From: an uncultured Pelagibacteraceae bacterium
Lineage (GTDB): Bacteria > Pseudomonadota > Alphaproteobacteria > Pelagibacterales > Pelagibacteraceae
Direction: 5' to 3'
Assembly: GCA_902610975.1 (NCBI GenBank)
Contig: CACLXL010000001.1
Span: forward strand, 124,001 to 188,000
Length of the DNA: 64,000 nucleotides
Shown: positions 45,274 to 55,907 of the stretch, in pieces
Position numbering within the stretch: the first letter of the stretch is position 1
How the letters are laid out: every line of letters begins with the position of its first letter
The notes under the pieces: model-generated
The model's input: only the letters and a program-made list of their open reading frames with translations
The model's database searches: none
Told to the model about the DNA's origin: nothing
Made by a program: the position numbers and the translations under genes

Positions 45274-45968
45274 TTTTTTCTTCTAAAATATAAATAATAA
45301 AAAATTATTGAGATTGATATTGCATACCATGTTATAGCATATTTAAGGTGATTATTTGGCACATCTATACTTATCTTTTTAGGAAGTGGTGTCTTGGCTT
45401 TATTATCCTCCAAAAAAATTACAAACTCATTAAATTGCTCTCCTGTAGCTTCTTTTAAATCTTCTAGATTTAATGAAAACCAAATATTATTTAAAATATC
45501 GTTATCTGGTTTAAATATACTTGGTTTATAAATTTCTCTTAAAAGACCAATTATTTCACTATCACTTTCTGCTTTGAGGTTTATGCTTGCGCTACCTTTT
45601 AGTTCTTTTTTAATCCATCCTCTATTAATTAAAACATTTTGATTTTTGTCAGTCCTAAAAGGAGTGACTACATCATATCCAGGTTTTCCACTATCATTCA
45701 AGCTATAAAGGTAAATTTGCTTATCAAAATTAAATTTTCCTTTAGCGCTTACTCTCTGATAATTTTTCTTAATTGAATTAGAGTACTCTATTGGTTTAGA
45801 GTCTAATCCAAAAGTAATTTCGCTTATTAGTTCTAGCTTCCATTGCAATCTATAAAGTTGCCAAGTTCCTAAAGCACAAAATACCGTTACAAAAAAAATT
45901 ACGAATAGTTGAAATAAAAATGCTCTTTTCAATTTGAGATTAACTTCCCCAAATATAGATCGCAGCAA
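45270..45968 (-). CDS. SURF1-family cytochrome oxidase assembly protein
   Basis: A 232-aa protein with the SURF1 layout: an N-terminal membrane helix ([20 protein letters not shown], including the GxWQ motif), a periplasmic domain with [10 protein letters not shown]-like [15 protein letters not shown] and [11 protein letters not shown], and a C-terminal helix ([19 protein letters not shown]). SURF1 helps insert haem a into subunit I. The ATG overlaps ctaE by 29 bases; a TTG at 45932 would avoid the overlap and cannot be excluded as the real start. Confidence 0.9.
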   Translation of the reverse strand: MLRSIFGEVNLKLKRAFLFQLFVIFFVTVFCALGTWQLYRLQWKLELISEITFGLDSKPIEYSNSIKKNYQRVSAKGKFNFDKQIYLYSLNDSGKPGYDVVTPFRTDKNQNVLINRGWIKKELKGSASINLKAESDSEIIGLLREIYKPSIFKPDNDILNNIWFSLNLEDLKEATGEQFNEFVIFLEDNKAKTPLPKKISIDVPNNHLKYAITWYAISISIIFYYLYFRRKK

Positions 45969-46731
45969 ATAAGAATAACCAAACTACGTCAACAAAATGC
46001 CAGTACCAGGCTGCTGCTTCAAATCCAAAATGGTGTTGGGGCGTCGAGTGGCCTCTCATTGATCGAAACAAACAAACTGCAAGAAAAACTGTTCCGACAA
46101 TTACATGAAAACCATGAAAACCAGTCGACATATAAAATGTGGAACCATAAATTCCACCATCTAAAGTAAATGTTGCGTGATGATACTCATAAGCTTGAAA
46201 ACAAGAAAATATAAATCCTAAAAATACTGTTGCGATCAAACCATTTACTAATCCTTTTCTGTCATTTTCTAACATTGCATGATGCGCCCAGGTTACAGTA
46301 GTTCCTGATAACAATAAAATTAGAGTGTTGATTAATGGTATATCCCAAGGGTCAAAAGTTTTAATATCTGCTGGTGGCCATATACCTCCTATAGAATCTG
46401 GTGGAAATAAACTTGCGTTAAAGAAAGCCCAGAACCATGCAACAAAAAACATTACCTCAGAGGCGATAAATAATGTCATACCGTACCTATGTCCAATTTG
46501 AACTACAGGAGTATGATGGCCTTGATGTTCTGCTTCTTCAATAACATCCCGCCACCACATAAATGCACCATAAACTACTAATGCAAAACCAATTAATAAT
46601 AACCAAAGAGCTTTTGAGTGGAAATAATAAACTGCTCCAAAAGCTAAAACTAAAGTAGCGAATGAAACATAGATCGGCCAAGGGCTTGGGTCAACTAAAT
46701 GGTAATCGTGTTTTGGTTTTCCTGCTGACAT
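45940..46731 (-). CDS. ctaE: Cytochrome c oxidase subunit III
   Basis: A 263-aa seven-helix membrane protein. It starts with [16 protein letters not shown] and has [40 protein letters not shown] and [18 protein letters not shown]. The C-terminal [21 protein letters not shown] is the classic coxIII signature. It stabilises subunit I and proton uptake. It shares one base with ctaG upstream and overlaps surf1 downstream. Confidence 0.97.
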   Translation of the reverse strand: MSAGKPKHDYHLVDPSPWPIYVSFATLVLAFGAVYYFHSKALWLLLIGFALVVYGAFMWWRDVIEEAEHQGHHTPVVQIGHRYGMTLFIASEVMFFVAWFWAFFNASLFPPDSIGGIWPPADIKTFDPWDIPLINTLILLLSGTTVTWAHHAMLENDRKGLVNGLIATVFLGFIFSCFQAYEYHHATFTLDGGIYGSTFYMSTGFHGFHVIVGTVFLAVCLFRSMRGHSTPQHHFGFEAAAWYWHFVDVVWLFLFAAIYIWGS

Positions 46732-47282
46732 TATGTGTTACTCTTTTCGTAATAGCCTGATGAAAAAAAAGTAAAAGACAAAGTTACATCAGACATATTT
46801 TTAGTTTTATTATCATCAACTACTTTGGGATCCAAGAAAAAAGTTAATACAAACTCTTTTTTTTCACCTGGTTGCAAGGTTTGTTTTTCAAAACAAAAAC
46901 AGCCTATCTTATTTAGATAAATACCAAATGGTGATGGCGAAACATTAAAAGTTGCTGACCCTGAAGAAATTTTATTGCTAGGATTTTCAACGTTAAATTT
47001 CACTGTATGAACTTCACCAGGTTTTAAGTTTAAAGTATTCTTCTCAGGATAAAATTTCCAATCTAACGTACTATTGATGTTTGTATCAAATCTCATTTTA
47101 TAGTCTTGGTTAACTATTATTTTTGGAATTTCTTTATTAGTTGCGTTTTGGGTAGTCCCACCGAAGCCTGTTACTCTGCAAAACAAATCATATAAAGGAA
47201 CTGCTGCAAAAGACAATCCAAGCATTAGTAAAAATATCGATACTAAAGCGATAGGTGTTAAGTTTTTTTTGCTTATATTCAT
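46731..47282 (-). CDS. ctaG: Cytochrome c oxidase assembly protein CtaG/COX11
   Basis: A 183-aa copper chaperone for the CuB site of subunit I. A single N-terminal anchor ([20 protein letters not shown]) precedes the family blocks [32 protein letters not shown] and the copper-binding [17 protein letters not shown], with [10 protein letters not shown] near the end. Equivalent to mitochondrial COX11. The start overlaps by one base the stop of the 37-codon gene upstream. Confidence 0.95.
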   Translation of the reverse strand: MNISKKNLTPIALVSIFLLMLGLSFAAVPLYDLFCRVTGFGGTTQNATNKEIPKIIVNQDYKMRFDTNINSTLDWKFYPEKNTLNLKPGEVHTVKFNVENPSNKISSGSATFNVSPSPFGIYLNKIGCFCFEKQTLQPGEKKEFVLTFFLDPKVVDDNKTKNMSDVTLSFTFFSSGYYEKSNT

Positions 47283-47395
47283 TATATTTCTCTATTATAA
47301 ATTCCAATATTATAGAAAGTTAATACAAATAAAAAAATCATAAATAAGATTAATATTAAAGCTGTTATTAAGTTTTTTTTCTTTTTGTTCATCAT
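47282..47395 (-). CDS. 37-aa single-helix peptide, CoxF-like
   Basis: An ATG at 47395 overlaps the ctaB stop (ATGA), and the TAA stop at 47284-47282 overlaps the ctaG ATG (TAATG). The frame therefore exactly fills the gap between ctaB and ctaG. The product is a basic start (MMNKKKKN), one hydrophobic helix (LITALILILFMIFLFVLTFY) and a polar end (NIGIYNREI). In alphaproteobacterial oxidase operons this position is held by a small CoxF-type protein. Size, position and coupling support a real gene. Its function is not known; assembly or a small subunit is possible. Confidence 0.7.
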   Translation of the reverse strand: MMNKKKKNLITALILILFMIFLFVLTFYNIGIYNREI

Positions 47396-48312
47396 GTTAC
47401 TTTTAAAAAATTATCAATTAATAAAATTAAGAAAATAAAAAACAAATAAAAAATTGAGTATATGAAAATTTTTCTCGCTATTTTATTTGAAATACTTGCT
47501 ATTTTAGACCTGTATAATCTTAAACATAAATAAACATAGTATGCAGACATCATAGAGGATATGGCTAGATAAAATACGCTAGCAAAATTTAAAAAGTAAG
47601 GTGCAATTATTGCAGGTAGCATCATTAAAGCATAAAGAAGTATATTCACTTTTGTTGTTTTTGTTCCAGAAATTATAGGTAACATTGGAATTTTCGCTTT
47701 TTTATAATCACTTGATTTATATAAACTTAACGCCCAAAAATGTGATGGTGTCCATAGAAAAATAATTAAAAATAAAATTATTGGCTCAACAGAAATACTT
47801 CCAGTTGCTATTGTCCATCCAATAACAGGTGGTAATGCCCCAGCTGCACCACCTATAACAATATTTTGCGGAGTTTTCCTTTTTAACCAAATCGTATAAA
47901 TAAAAAAATAAAAAGCAATTGTTGAGGCTAATAAAATTGCAGAAATTAAGTTAGATGAAAAATAAATTATGCTTACTGACAAAGCTGATAAAACTATACC
48001 AAAATATAAAGCTTGATTTTTTTTTACTTTTCCAGTTGGGATTGGTCTTAAGCAAGTTCTGCTCATCAAGGCATCTAGGTCTGACTCATACCACATATTT
48101 AGAGTTCCAGCAGCTCCAGATCCAATAGCTACAGCTAAGAGAGAAATGCAAGCAGATGTAAAGTCTACATTAATCGGTGCTATTAATAAACCTACCATAC
48201 ATGTAAATAAAACAAGAGACATTACCCTAGGTTTCATTAAGTTAAAAAATGAACTTAGATCCAGTGCTAAACCAAGTTTAGAGTTTCTAGATTTTATACT
48301 TAGCTCGCTCAA
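47392..48312 (-). CDS. ctaB: Protohaem IX farnesyltransferase
   Basis: A 306-aa UbiA-superfamily membrane enzyme (COX10 type) that makes haem O, the precursor of haem A. The Asp-rich motif NMWYESDLDALMSRTCLRP (about 72-90) and the second TPSHFWALSLYKSSDYKKA are present, with about eight helices. The N-terminal KPRVMSLVLFTCMVGL is typical. It starts 1 base after the end of ctaD and overlaps the small CoxF-like gene by 4 bases. Confidence 0.95.
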   Translation of the reverse strand: MSELSIKSRNSKLGLALDLSSFFNLMKPRVMSLVLFTCMVGLLIAPINVDFTSACISLLAVAIGSGAAGTLNMWYESDLDALMSRTCLRPIPTGKVKKNQALYFGIVLSALSVSIIYFSSNLISAILLASTIAFYFFIYTIWLKRKTPQNIVIGGAAGALPPVIGWTIATGSISVEPIILFLIIFLWTPSHFWALSLYKSSDYKKAKIPMLPIISGTKTTKVNILLYALMMLPAIIAPYFLNFASVFYLAISSMMSAYYVYLCLRLYRSKIASISNKIARKIFIYSIFYLFFIFLILLIDNFLKVT

Positions 48313-48313
48313 T

Positions 48314-50742
<2,429 letters not shown>

Positions 50743-50747
50743 GAGTT

Positions 50748-50775
50748 TTTATACAGCTTTTAGACAATTTCACAA
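50748..50775 (-). promoter_or_regulatory. Possible promoter for the cytochrome oxidase operon
   Basis: Minus-strand TTGTGA (50775-50770) and TATAAA (50753-50748) are 16 bases apart in the 51-base gap between rsmE and ctaC. The -10 box ends only 5 bases from the ctaC ATG (50742), so a transcript from it would be leaderless or nearly so. The match is modest and the DNA very AT-rich; transcription from upstream of rsmE is an alternative. Confidence 0.3.
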
Positions 50776-50793
50776 TTTCAATTAATGCGACAA

Positions 50794-51504
50794 TTAATGA
50801 AAGTTATTGATAAAATTTACTAATGAAATCGCGCTTATTACAGCTGTATCAGACCTTAGAATGTTTCTAGATAACGTAAAAGGTTTTACCGCTCTATTTT
50901 GAAGTATTAACTCACGTTCAGCAGAAGAAAAATCGCCCTCGGGACCAATTAGTATACAACAGGTATTGATGTTTTTAAGATCTTCAGCTTTTAAATTTTC
51001 TTTTGAATTCACATCCGCAAATAAAATTTTTGAGTTTTCATCAAAAGTTTTTAAAAAATCCTTTAATTTAATTACATCTATAATTTCTGGAGGCACAAGT
51101 TGATTAGATTGTTCAGTAGCTTCAATAACTATTTTTTTTGCTCTATCAAGATTTAATTCTTTAACTTCTGTTCTTTCTGAAATAATTGGAATAATTTTAC
51201 TTATACCAAGCTCTGTAGCTTTTTGTAAAATAGTATCCATTGGATTTTTTTTTACTAAGCAAATAGCTAGCTCGGTTTTAGATAAATTATTAACTTCTTT
51301 AATTTTTTCTAAAAACCTAACTTCAACTCTATCTTTATTTAAAAAAATTATTTCGCTTTTCCATTCTCCATTTTTATTAAAAAAATTTAATTTTGATCCC
51401 CTTTTAAGTCGCATAACATTAACAATATAATGGGTGTGCTCTTTGCTTAACAAACTTGTATTATTTTCTAGTATACTGTCTGGATGATATAATCTAATAT
51501 TCAT
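50794..51504 (-). CDS. rsmE: 16S rRNA (uracil(1498)-N3)-methyltransferase
   Basis: A 236-aa SPOUT methyltransferase with an N-terminal PUA-like RNA-binding part (SKEHTHYIVNVMRLKRGSKL) and the knot motifs LIGPEGDFSSAERELI and TLSRNILRSDTAVISAI. KNPMDTILQKATELGISKI is the conserved region between them. It methylates U1498 in the decoding centre. It is upstream of ctaC on the same strand and divergent from the CDGSH gene across 46 bases, which contain TATAAT at 51512-51517. Confidence 0.94.
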   Translation of the reverse strand: MNIRLYHPDSILENNTSLLSKEHTHYIVNVMRLKRGSKLNFFNKNGEWKSEIIFLNKDRVEVRFLEKIKEVNNLSKTELAICLVKKNPMDTILQKATELGISKIIPIISERTEVKELNLDRAKKIVIEATEQSNQLVPPEIIDVIKLKDFLKTFDENSKILFADVNSKENLKAEDLKNINTCCILIGPEGDFSSAERELILQNRAVKPFTLSRNILRSDTAVISAISLVNFINNFH

Positions 51505-51538
51505 TAGTATCTATAATATAAACAAATGTTGAAGATAT

Positions 51539-51545
51539 AAAGGAG
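51539..51545 (+). promoter_or_regulatory. Shine-Dalgarno for the dual-CDGSH gene
   Basis: AAGGAGC at 51539-51545 stands 5 bases before the ATG at 51551 and fixes the start. Clear SD sequences are rare in this window, so this gene is likely to be well translated. Confidence 0.6.
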
Positions 51546-51550
51546 CTTTA

Positions 51551-51787
51551 ATGAAAAAAGGTAAAAGAGCTGGAGAATCACCAATAGGCATTAATGTGAT
51601 AGAAGGAAAATCTTATTTTTGGTGTACTTGTGGAATTAGTTCTAAGCAACCTTTTTGTGACGGTTCACACAAAGGAACTGAATTTGCACCTTTAAAATTT
51701 TTAGCTGATCAAACTAAAAAAGTTTTTTTCTGCTCATGTAAACAAACAAATGATCAACCATTATGTGATGGTTCGCATAATATTTAA
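51551..51787 (+). CDS. Dual CDGSH iron-sulfur domain protein (CISD3-like)
   Basis: A 78-aa protein made almost only of two CDGSH motifs, CTCGISSKQPFCDGSHKGT (about 25-43) and CSCKQTNDQPLCDGSH (about 61-76). Each fits C-x-C-x2-[S/T]-x3-P-x-C-D-G-x-H with 3Cys/1His ligation of a [2Fe-2S] cluster. Two motifs in one short chain is the arrangement of the mitochondrial protein CISD3 (Miner2). Redox or cluster-transfer roles are proposed for the family; none can be assigned here. It is the first gene of a small plus-strand group. Confidence 0.92.
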   Translation: MKKGKRAGESPIGINVIEGKSYFWCTCGISSKQPFCDGSHKGTEFAPLKFLADQTKKVFFCSCKQTNDQPLCDGSHNI

Positions 51788-51790
51788 TAA

Positions 51791-52453
51791 ATGATGAAAA
51801 CAAAAGCAGTAGTGTTTGACGCTTACGGTACATTGTTCGATGTAAATTCAGCTGCTGAAAAATGTAAAGATAAAATTGGAGCAAAGTGGGAAACATTTGC
51901 CAATTTTTGGAGAACTACTCAGCTTGAATATACCTGGCTTAGAAGTTTAATGAAAAGGCATAAAAATTTTTGGGATATTACTGAGGACAGTTTGGATAAA
52001 TCAATGAAAGTATTTAATATTAACAAAAATATGAAAAATGAGCTGCTTAGTCTTTACAAAATTTTATCTCCTTATCCTGAAGTAAGAGATGTCCTGGAAG
52101 ACTTAAAAAAGAAAAACTTCAAACTTGCCATACTTTCTAACGGGACCCCTGACCTATTAAATGAATTAGTTGAAAATAATAAATTAGATAATCTATTTGA
52201 TGATCTTTTTTCTATTGAAGATGTTAAAATTTATAAACCTGACCCACGCGTTTATGAACTACCCATTAAAAAATATAGAATAAAATCTGGTGAAATTACT
52301 TTTTTAAGCGCGAATACATGGGATGTTTCAGGAGGGGGGAACTTTGGATATAATTCCATCTGGGTTAATAGGCATAACTCAGTATTTGATATCCTCGATT
52401 TTGAACCCAAAAATGAAATCAACAATTTAAAACAGCTACTTGATAAAGTTTAA
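51791..52453 (+). CDS. HAD hydrolase, haloacid dehalogenase type II-like
   Basis: A 220-aa HAD-superfamily enzyme. Motif I is VVFDAYGTLFDVNSA with the nucleophile Asp near residue 10, motif II is AILSNGTPDLL, the motif III Lys lies in VKIYKPDPRVYEL, and motif IV is LSANTWDVSGGGNFGYNSIWVNR. The AYGTLFD form and SANTWDVSG block are characteristic of L-2-haloacid dehalogenases. Actual substrates could be haloacids or other small phosphates. It starts 3 bases after the CDGSH gene; a second ATG is 3 bases downstream. Confidence 0.85.
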   Translation: MMKTKAVVFDAYGTLFDVNSAAEKCKDKIGAKWETFANFWRTTQLEYTWLRSLMKRHKNFWDITEDSLDKSMKVFNINKNMKNELLSLYKILSPYPEVRDVLEDLKKKNFKLAILSNGTPDLLNELVENNKLDNLFDDLFSIEDVKIYKPDPRVYELPIKKYRIKSGEITFLSANTWDVSGGGNFGYNSIWVNRHNSVFDILDFEPKNEINNLKQLLDKV

Positions 52454-52474
52454 AGTTTCATTATAAATATTCAT

Positions 52475-53317
52475 ATGTCTCAAATTGAAGTAAAAAAAAT
52501 CATTAAAGCCTTAAACGCATCAGATGGTGCAGGAGTAAAATTAAAAAGAAGCATAGGTACTCCAGAAGCAGATTATATCGACCCATTCTTAATGCTTGAC
52601 GAATTTGGTTCTGAAAATAAAGATGATTATGTCGCTGGCTTTCCACCCCATCCACATAGAGGAATAGAAACAGTAACTTATATGTTAAATGGAGAGTTTG
52701 AACATCAAGATAGCACTGGAGCTAAAGGCATTATGGCATCTGGAGACGTGCAGTGGATGAAAACTGGAAGAGGAATTATTCATTCTGAAATGCCTGCTAT
52801 GAAAGAAGGTAAGTTATTAGGTTTTCAACTTTGGATAAACATGCCAGCAAAAATGAAAAAGAATAAGCCAGAATACCTTTATATTAAAGGAAATGAACTT
52901 GGAGAGCACAAAGATAGTGATAAAATTGTGAAAGTAATTGCAGGTAAATACAAAAAAGCAGAAGGGCCAGAAAAGAAACATAACGTTGACCCAATTTATT
53001 TTCATGTAATTTTAAATGAAGAAAAAGAATTTAATTGTGATGTGCCTTCAGGACACAATTCTTTTATATATCTATTAAAAGGGGAATTAAACATAGGAGA
53101 AAAAGACCACAATAAAACAACTGACTCAAACTTAATATTATTACAGCGAGGCACTAAATTAAAAATTAAAGCAAGCAAGAAATCTGAGTTTTTATTTATA
53201 GCTGGTAAACCTATTGGCGAGCCGATAGCTAGAGGTGGACCATTTGTAATGAATACAAAAGCCGAAATACTTGAAGCCATTCAAGATTATAATAACGGAA
53301 CATTTGCTAAATACTAA
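52475..53317 (+). CDS. Pirin family protein
   Basis: A 280-aa bicupin. The N-terminal pirin domain has FPPHPHRGIETVTYMLNGEF, EHQDSTGAKGIMASGDVQWM and KTGRGIIHSEMP, which include the metal-binding His residues (HPHRG ... H ... H) and Glu. The C-terminal pirin_C domain ends GKPIGEPIARGGPFVMNT. Some bacterial pirins act as quercetinases; others bind regulators or enzymes. Function here is not known. It starts 21 bases after the HAD gene. Confidence 0.92.
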   Translation: MSQIEVKKIIKALNASDGAGVKLKRSIGTPEADYIDPFLMLDEFGSENKDDYVAGFPPHPHRGIETVTYMLNGEFEHQDSTGAKGIMASGDVQWMKTGRGIIHSEMPAMKEGKLLGFQLWINMPAKMKKNKPEYLYIKGNELGEHKDSDKIVKVIAGKYKKAEGPEKKHNVDPIYFHVILNEEKEFNCDVPSGHNSFIYLLKGELNIGEKDHNKTTDSNLILLQRGTKLKIKASKKSEFLFIAGKPIGEPIARGGPFVMNTKAEILEAIQDYNNGTFAKY

Positions 53318-53342
53318 AAGTTAAAGTACGTTTTAGGTAAAA

Positions 53343-54317
53343 ATGCCAAAATCTATTGTAATTAAAAAAAGTGGAGGCCCTGAAGTATTAGAACTTCAAG
53401 ATGTACAAATTGGTTCTCCAGGACCAGATGAAATTAAAGTTACAAACCATGCAATTGGTCTGAATTATATCGATACCTACCATAGATCTGGACTGTACCC
53501 CATTAATTTACCGAGTGGAATTGGTTTAGAAGCTGCTGGAAAAATTGATGAGATTGGTTCAAATGTTACTGAATTTAATAAGGGTGATAATATTGCTTAC
53601 GCCTCAATCCCGTTAGGAGCATATGCACAACAAAGAGTTATTCCTGCAAAGATAGCTGTTAAAGTTCCTGAAGGAATTTCACATGAGTTGGCAGCTACTC
53701 TTATGACAAAAGGTTTGACTACAAATTATTTACTGACCAAAACCTATAAGCTTAAAGCTGGTGAAACAGTTCTTTTCCATGCAGCTGCTGGAGGTGTTGG
53801 TCAAATTTTTGCTCAATGGGCTAATAGTATTGGAGCAAAAGTAATTGGAACAGTCGGTTCAGATAATAAAATCAAAATAGCTAAAGAGAATGGCTATTGT
53901 AATGTAATTAATTATACGAAAGATAATTTTGCAAAAGAGGTTATGAAAATTACAAACAATCAAGGAGTACCTGCAGTTTTTGATGGGGTAGGAAAAAAAA
54001 CATTTCGTGAGTCATTAGAGTGTCTTTCCACTAGGGGTATGATGATAAGTTTTGGAAATGCTTCTGGACCTTTAGATCCTGTAAATGTTCCCAAAGAAAT
54101 CCAACCTAAAGGTTTATACTTAACAAGACCCTCAATAGGTCAATATTTTACTAACAGGAAAGAACTTCAAGCTGGAGCTGATCAAATTTTTGAAAAGGTT
54201 AAATTTGGAAAAATAAAAATTAGAATTTCAAAAAAATATAAACTTGTAGACGCTAAAGATGCACATGCAGATCTAGAGGCAAGAAAATTAATTGGTCCAG
54301 CGATTTTAATTCCGTAA
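53343..54317 (+). CDS. qor: NADPH:quinone oxidoreductase, zinc-independent MDR family
   Basis: A 324-aa medium-chain dehydrogenase/reductase. NHAIGLNYIDTYHRSGLYP is the QOR signature, GIGLEAAGKIDEIG follows, and the nucleotide motif is HAAAGGVGQIFAQWANSIGA. No structural-zinc Cys cluster is present. The protein should reduce quinones by one electron with NADPH. It shares one base with the DUF1289 gene. Substrate is inferred from family. Confidence 0.92.
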   Translation: MPKSIVIKKSGGPEVLELQDVQIGSPGPDEIKVTNHAIGLNYIDTYHRSGLYPINLPSGIGLEAAGKIDEIGSNVTEFNKGDNIAYASIPLGAYAQQRVIPAKIAVKVPEGISHELAATLMTKGLTTNYLLTKTYKLKAGETVLFHAAAGGVGQIFAQWANSIGAKVIGTVGSDNKIKIAKENGYCNVINYTKDNFAKEVMKITNNQGVPAVFDGVGKKTFRESLECLSTRGMMISFGNASGPLDPVNVPKEIQPKGLYLTRPSIGQYFTNRKELQAGADQIFEKVKFGKIKIRISKKYKLVDAKDAHADLEARKLIGPAILIP

Positions 54318-54577
54318 TGACTAAAAAAATTGTTTCTCCTTGTATCAGTATTTGTAAAACTGACCCTGTAACTGGTTACTGCTATGGGTGCGCAAGAACT
54401 GAAGAAGAAAAAAAACAATGGAAAAGTGAAAGTACTACTAAAGAGTGGAAATTGGAAAACCTAAAAACAATAAAGTCAAGAATGCAAGGATGGCAATTAA
54501 ACACTTTTGAGGAGTCTTATAAACATAAATTGAGCCAAGGAATTTCACTTTTTAAAAAAAAACTTTTAGAGAGCTAG
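54317..54577 (+). CDS. DUF1289 domain protein
   Basis: An 86-aa protein whose first half is a DUF1289 domain: SPCISICKTDPVTGYCYGCARTEEE with four Cys in the pattern C-x3-C-x8-C-x2-C, then a Trp-rich stretch. The second half is helical and lysine-rich. The Cys pattern suggests a metal or Fe-S site, but the family's function is unknown to me. It is the last of a plus-strand group and ends 1 base from the convergent DUF2721 gene. Confidence 0.85.
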   Translation: MTKKIVSPCISICKTDPVTGYCYGCARTEEEKKQWKSESTTKEWKLENLKTIKSRMQGWQLNTFEESYKHKLSQGISLFKKKLLES

Positions 54578-54578
54578 T

Positions 54579-54989
54579 TTATAAATCTTTTTTCATAGAG
54601 TCCATATCACTTAAGTGATATTTTAATGCCTCATTAGACATTCTAACTTCCTGTAAAAATAAGAAGATTGAAATTATCATACATACGCAACAAAGCGCAA
54701 AGCTAAGCCTAGCATAAAATGTTAAGTCCAAATACAAAAGTAAAACTGTAAGCATGTTGAAAAGAAATCCAAAGGATGAAAAACCCATTACATATTTAAG
54801 ATAATTAGTTCTTTTATTTAAAACATGAAGTTGTTTTTCTAATTCTGGTGGTACCTTTTTTTCGAAAGTGAATTTGTCGTGTAGTTGACGAATTAACGAG
54901 CTAAGAGTATGAAAACGATTACTATACATAGTCATCATTAAAGGAATTGCAGGGAACATTAGAGCTGCTACTGTGTAGTCAATATCCAT
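54579..54989 (-). CDS. DUF2721 membrane protein
   Basis: A 136-aa protein with the DUF2721 layout: a hydrophobic N terminus (YTVAALMFPAIPLMMTMYSNRF, shown here in part as the first helix), a charged middle with LSSLIRQLHDKF, and two adjacent C-terminal helices (VMGFSSFGFLFNMLTVLLLYL and ARLSFALCCVCMIISIFLFL). It ends with a short polar tail. No function is known for this family. It is divergent from ubiA; the two starts are about 53 bases apart. Confidence 0.8.
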   Translation of the reverse strand: MDIDYTVAALMFPAIPLMMTMYSNRFHTLSSLIRQLHDKFTFEKKVPPELEKQLHVLNKRTNYLKYVMGFSSFGFLFNMLTVLLLYLDLTFYARLSFALCCVCMIISIFLFLQEVRMSNEALKYHLSDMDSMKKDL

Positions 54990-55042
54990 ACCGAATCAAA
55001 TTGATTATGATGTTAGTGTTTGATATTTACAAGTATTATCTT

Positions 55043-55900
55043 ATGGGTCACGTAAGAATTTTTATTGAATTAACAAGACTGAACAAGCCGATCGGAATTA
55101 TGTTATTGTTTTGGCCTTGCGCATGGGGTTTAGCTTATGCTTACAATTTTAACCATGATACTTACAAATTTGTTTACTATTTAATTTTATTTTTCCTTGG
55201 ATCAGTTTTAATGAGAAGTGCTGGGTGCATTTTTAACGATATAGTAGATAAAGATTTCGATAAAAAAGTAGAGCGAACAATGACAAGACCTATTACTTCT
55301 GAGAAAATTTCAATTAAACAATCTCTCTTTTATGTAAGTCTTTTGTGTGGATGTGCATTTGTTGTATTAATTCAATTTAATAAATTAACAATTATACTAG
55401 GTTTGAGCTCTATGTTTTTAGCTTTTGCTTACCCCTATATGAAACGAATTACGTATTGGCCGCAATTATTTCTTGGTTTAACTTTTAATTGGGGGTTAGT
55501 AATGGCTTGGACTGCCTTTAATAACGAAATAACATTAGAAATTATACTACTTTACATATCAGCCATATTTTGGACATTGGGTTATGACACGATTTATGGT
55601 GCTCAAGATATGTCTGACGATGAAATTATTGGATTAAAATCAACCTCAATTAAATTCAAAAAAAATATTAATTTATTTGTTGCTTTGACTTATTTAATTA
55701 CTGTTTTAATTTTGCTCTATTTATTTTGGGGTAAAATTGAAGCTAATTATTTCTCATCAATTTTTTTAATTTTTTTTGTAGTTACCTTGATTTATCAATC
55801 AATTAATTTTAATAAAGAAAATCCAGCTAGTTGTCTTAAAATGTTTAAATTGAATAATTATTCAGGTCTTTTACTATTTTTGGGCATTCTTGTAATTTAA
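55043..55900 (+). CDS. ubiA: 4-hydroxybenzoate polyprenyltransferase
   Basis: About 285 aa from MGHVRIFIELTRLNKPIG. The frame is open from 54947, and ATGs at 55007 or 55010 are possible, but the conserved part begins at the chosen site. It is a polytopic prenyltransferase for ubiquinone. The first Asp motif is AGCIFNDIVDKDFDKKVERT, with RPITSEKIS, and the second is GYDTIYGAQDMSDDEIIGLKS, written in part. It makes the ring-prenylated precursor used by the respiratory chain genes of this window. It lies 7 bases ahead of the msbA-like gene. Confidence 0.93.
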   Translation: MGHVRIFIELTRLNKPIGIMLLFWPCAWGLAYAYNFNHDTYKFVYYLILFFLGSVLMRSAGCIFNDIVDKDFDKKVERTMTRPITSEKISIKQSLFYVSLLCGCAFVVLIQFNKLTIILGLSSMFLAFAYPYMKRITYWPQLFLGLTFNWGLVMAWTAFNNEITLEIILLYISAIFWTLGYDTIYGAQDMSDDEIIGLKSTSIKFKKNINLFVALTYLITVLILLYLFWGKIEANYFSSIFLIFFVVTLIYQSINFNKENPASCLKMFKLNNYSGLLLFLGILVI

Positions 55901-55907
55901 TGAATAA

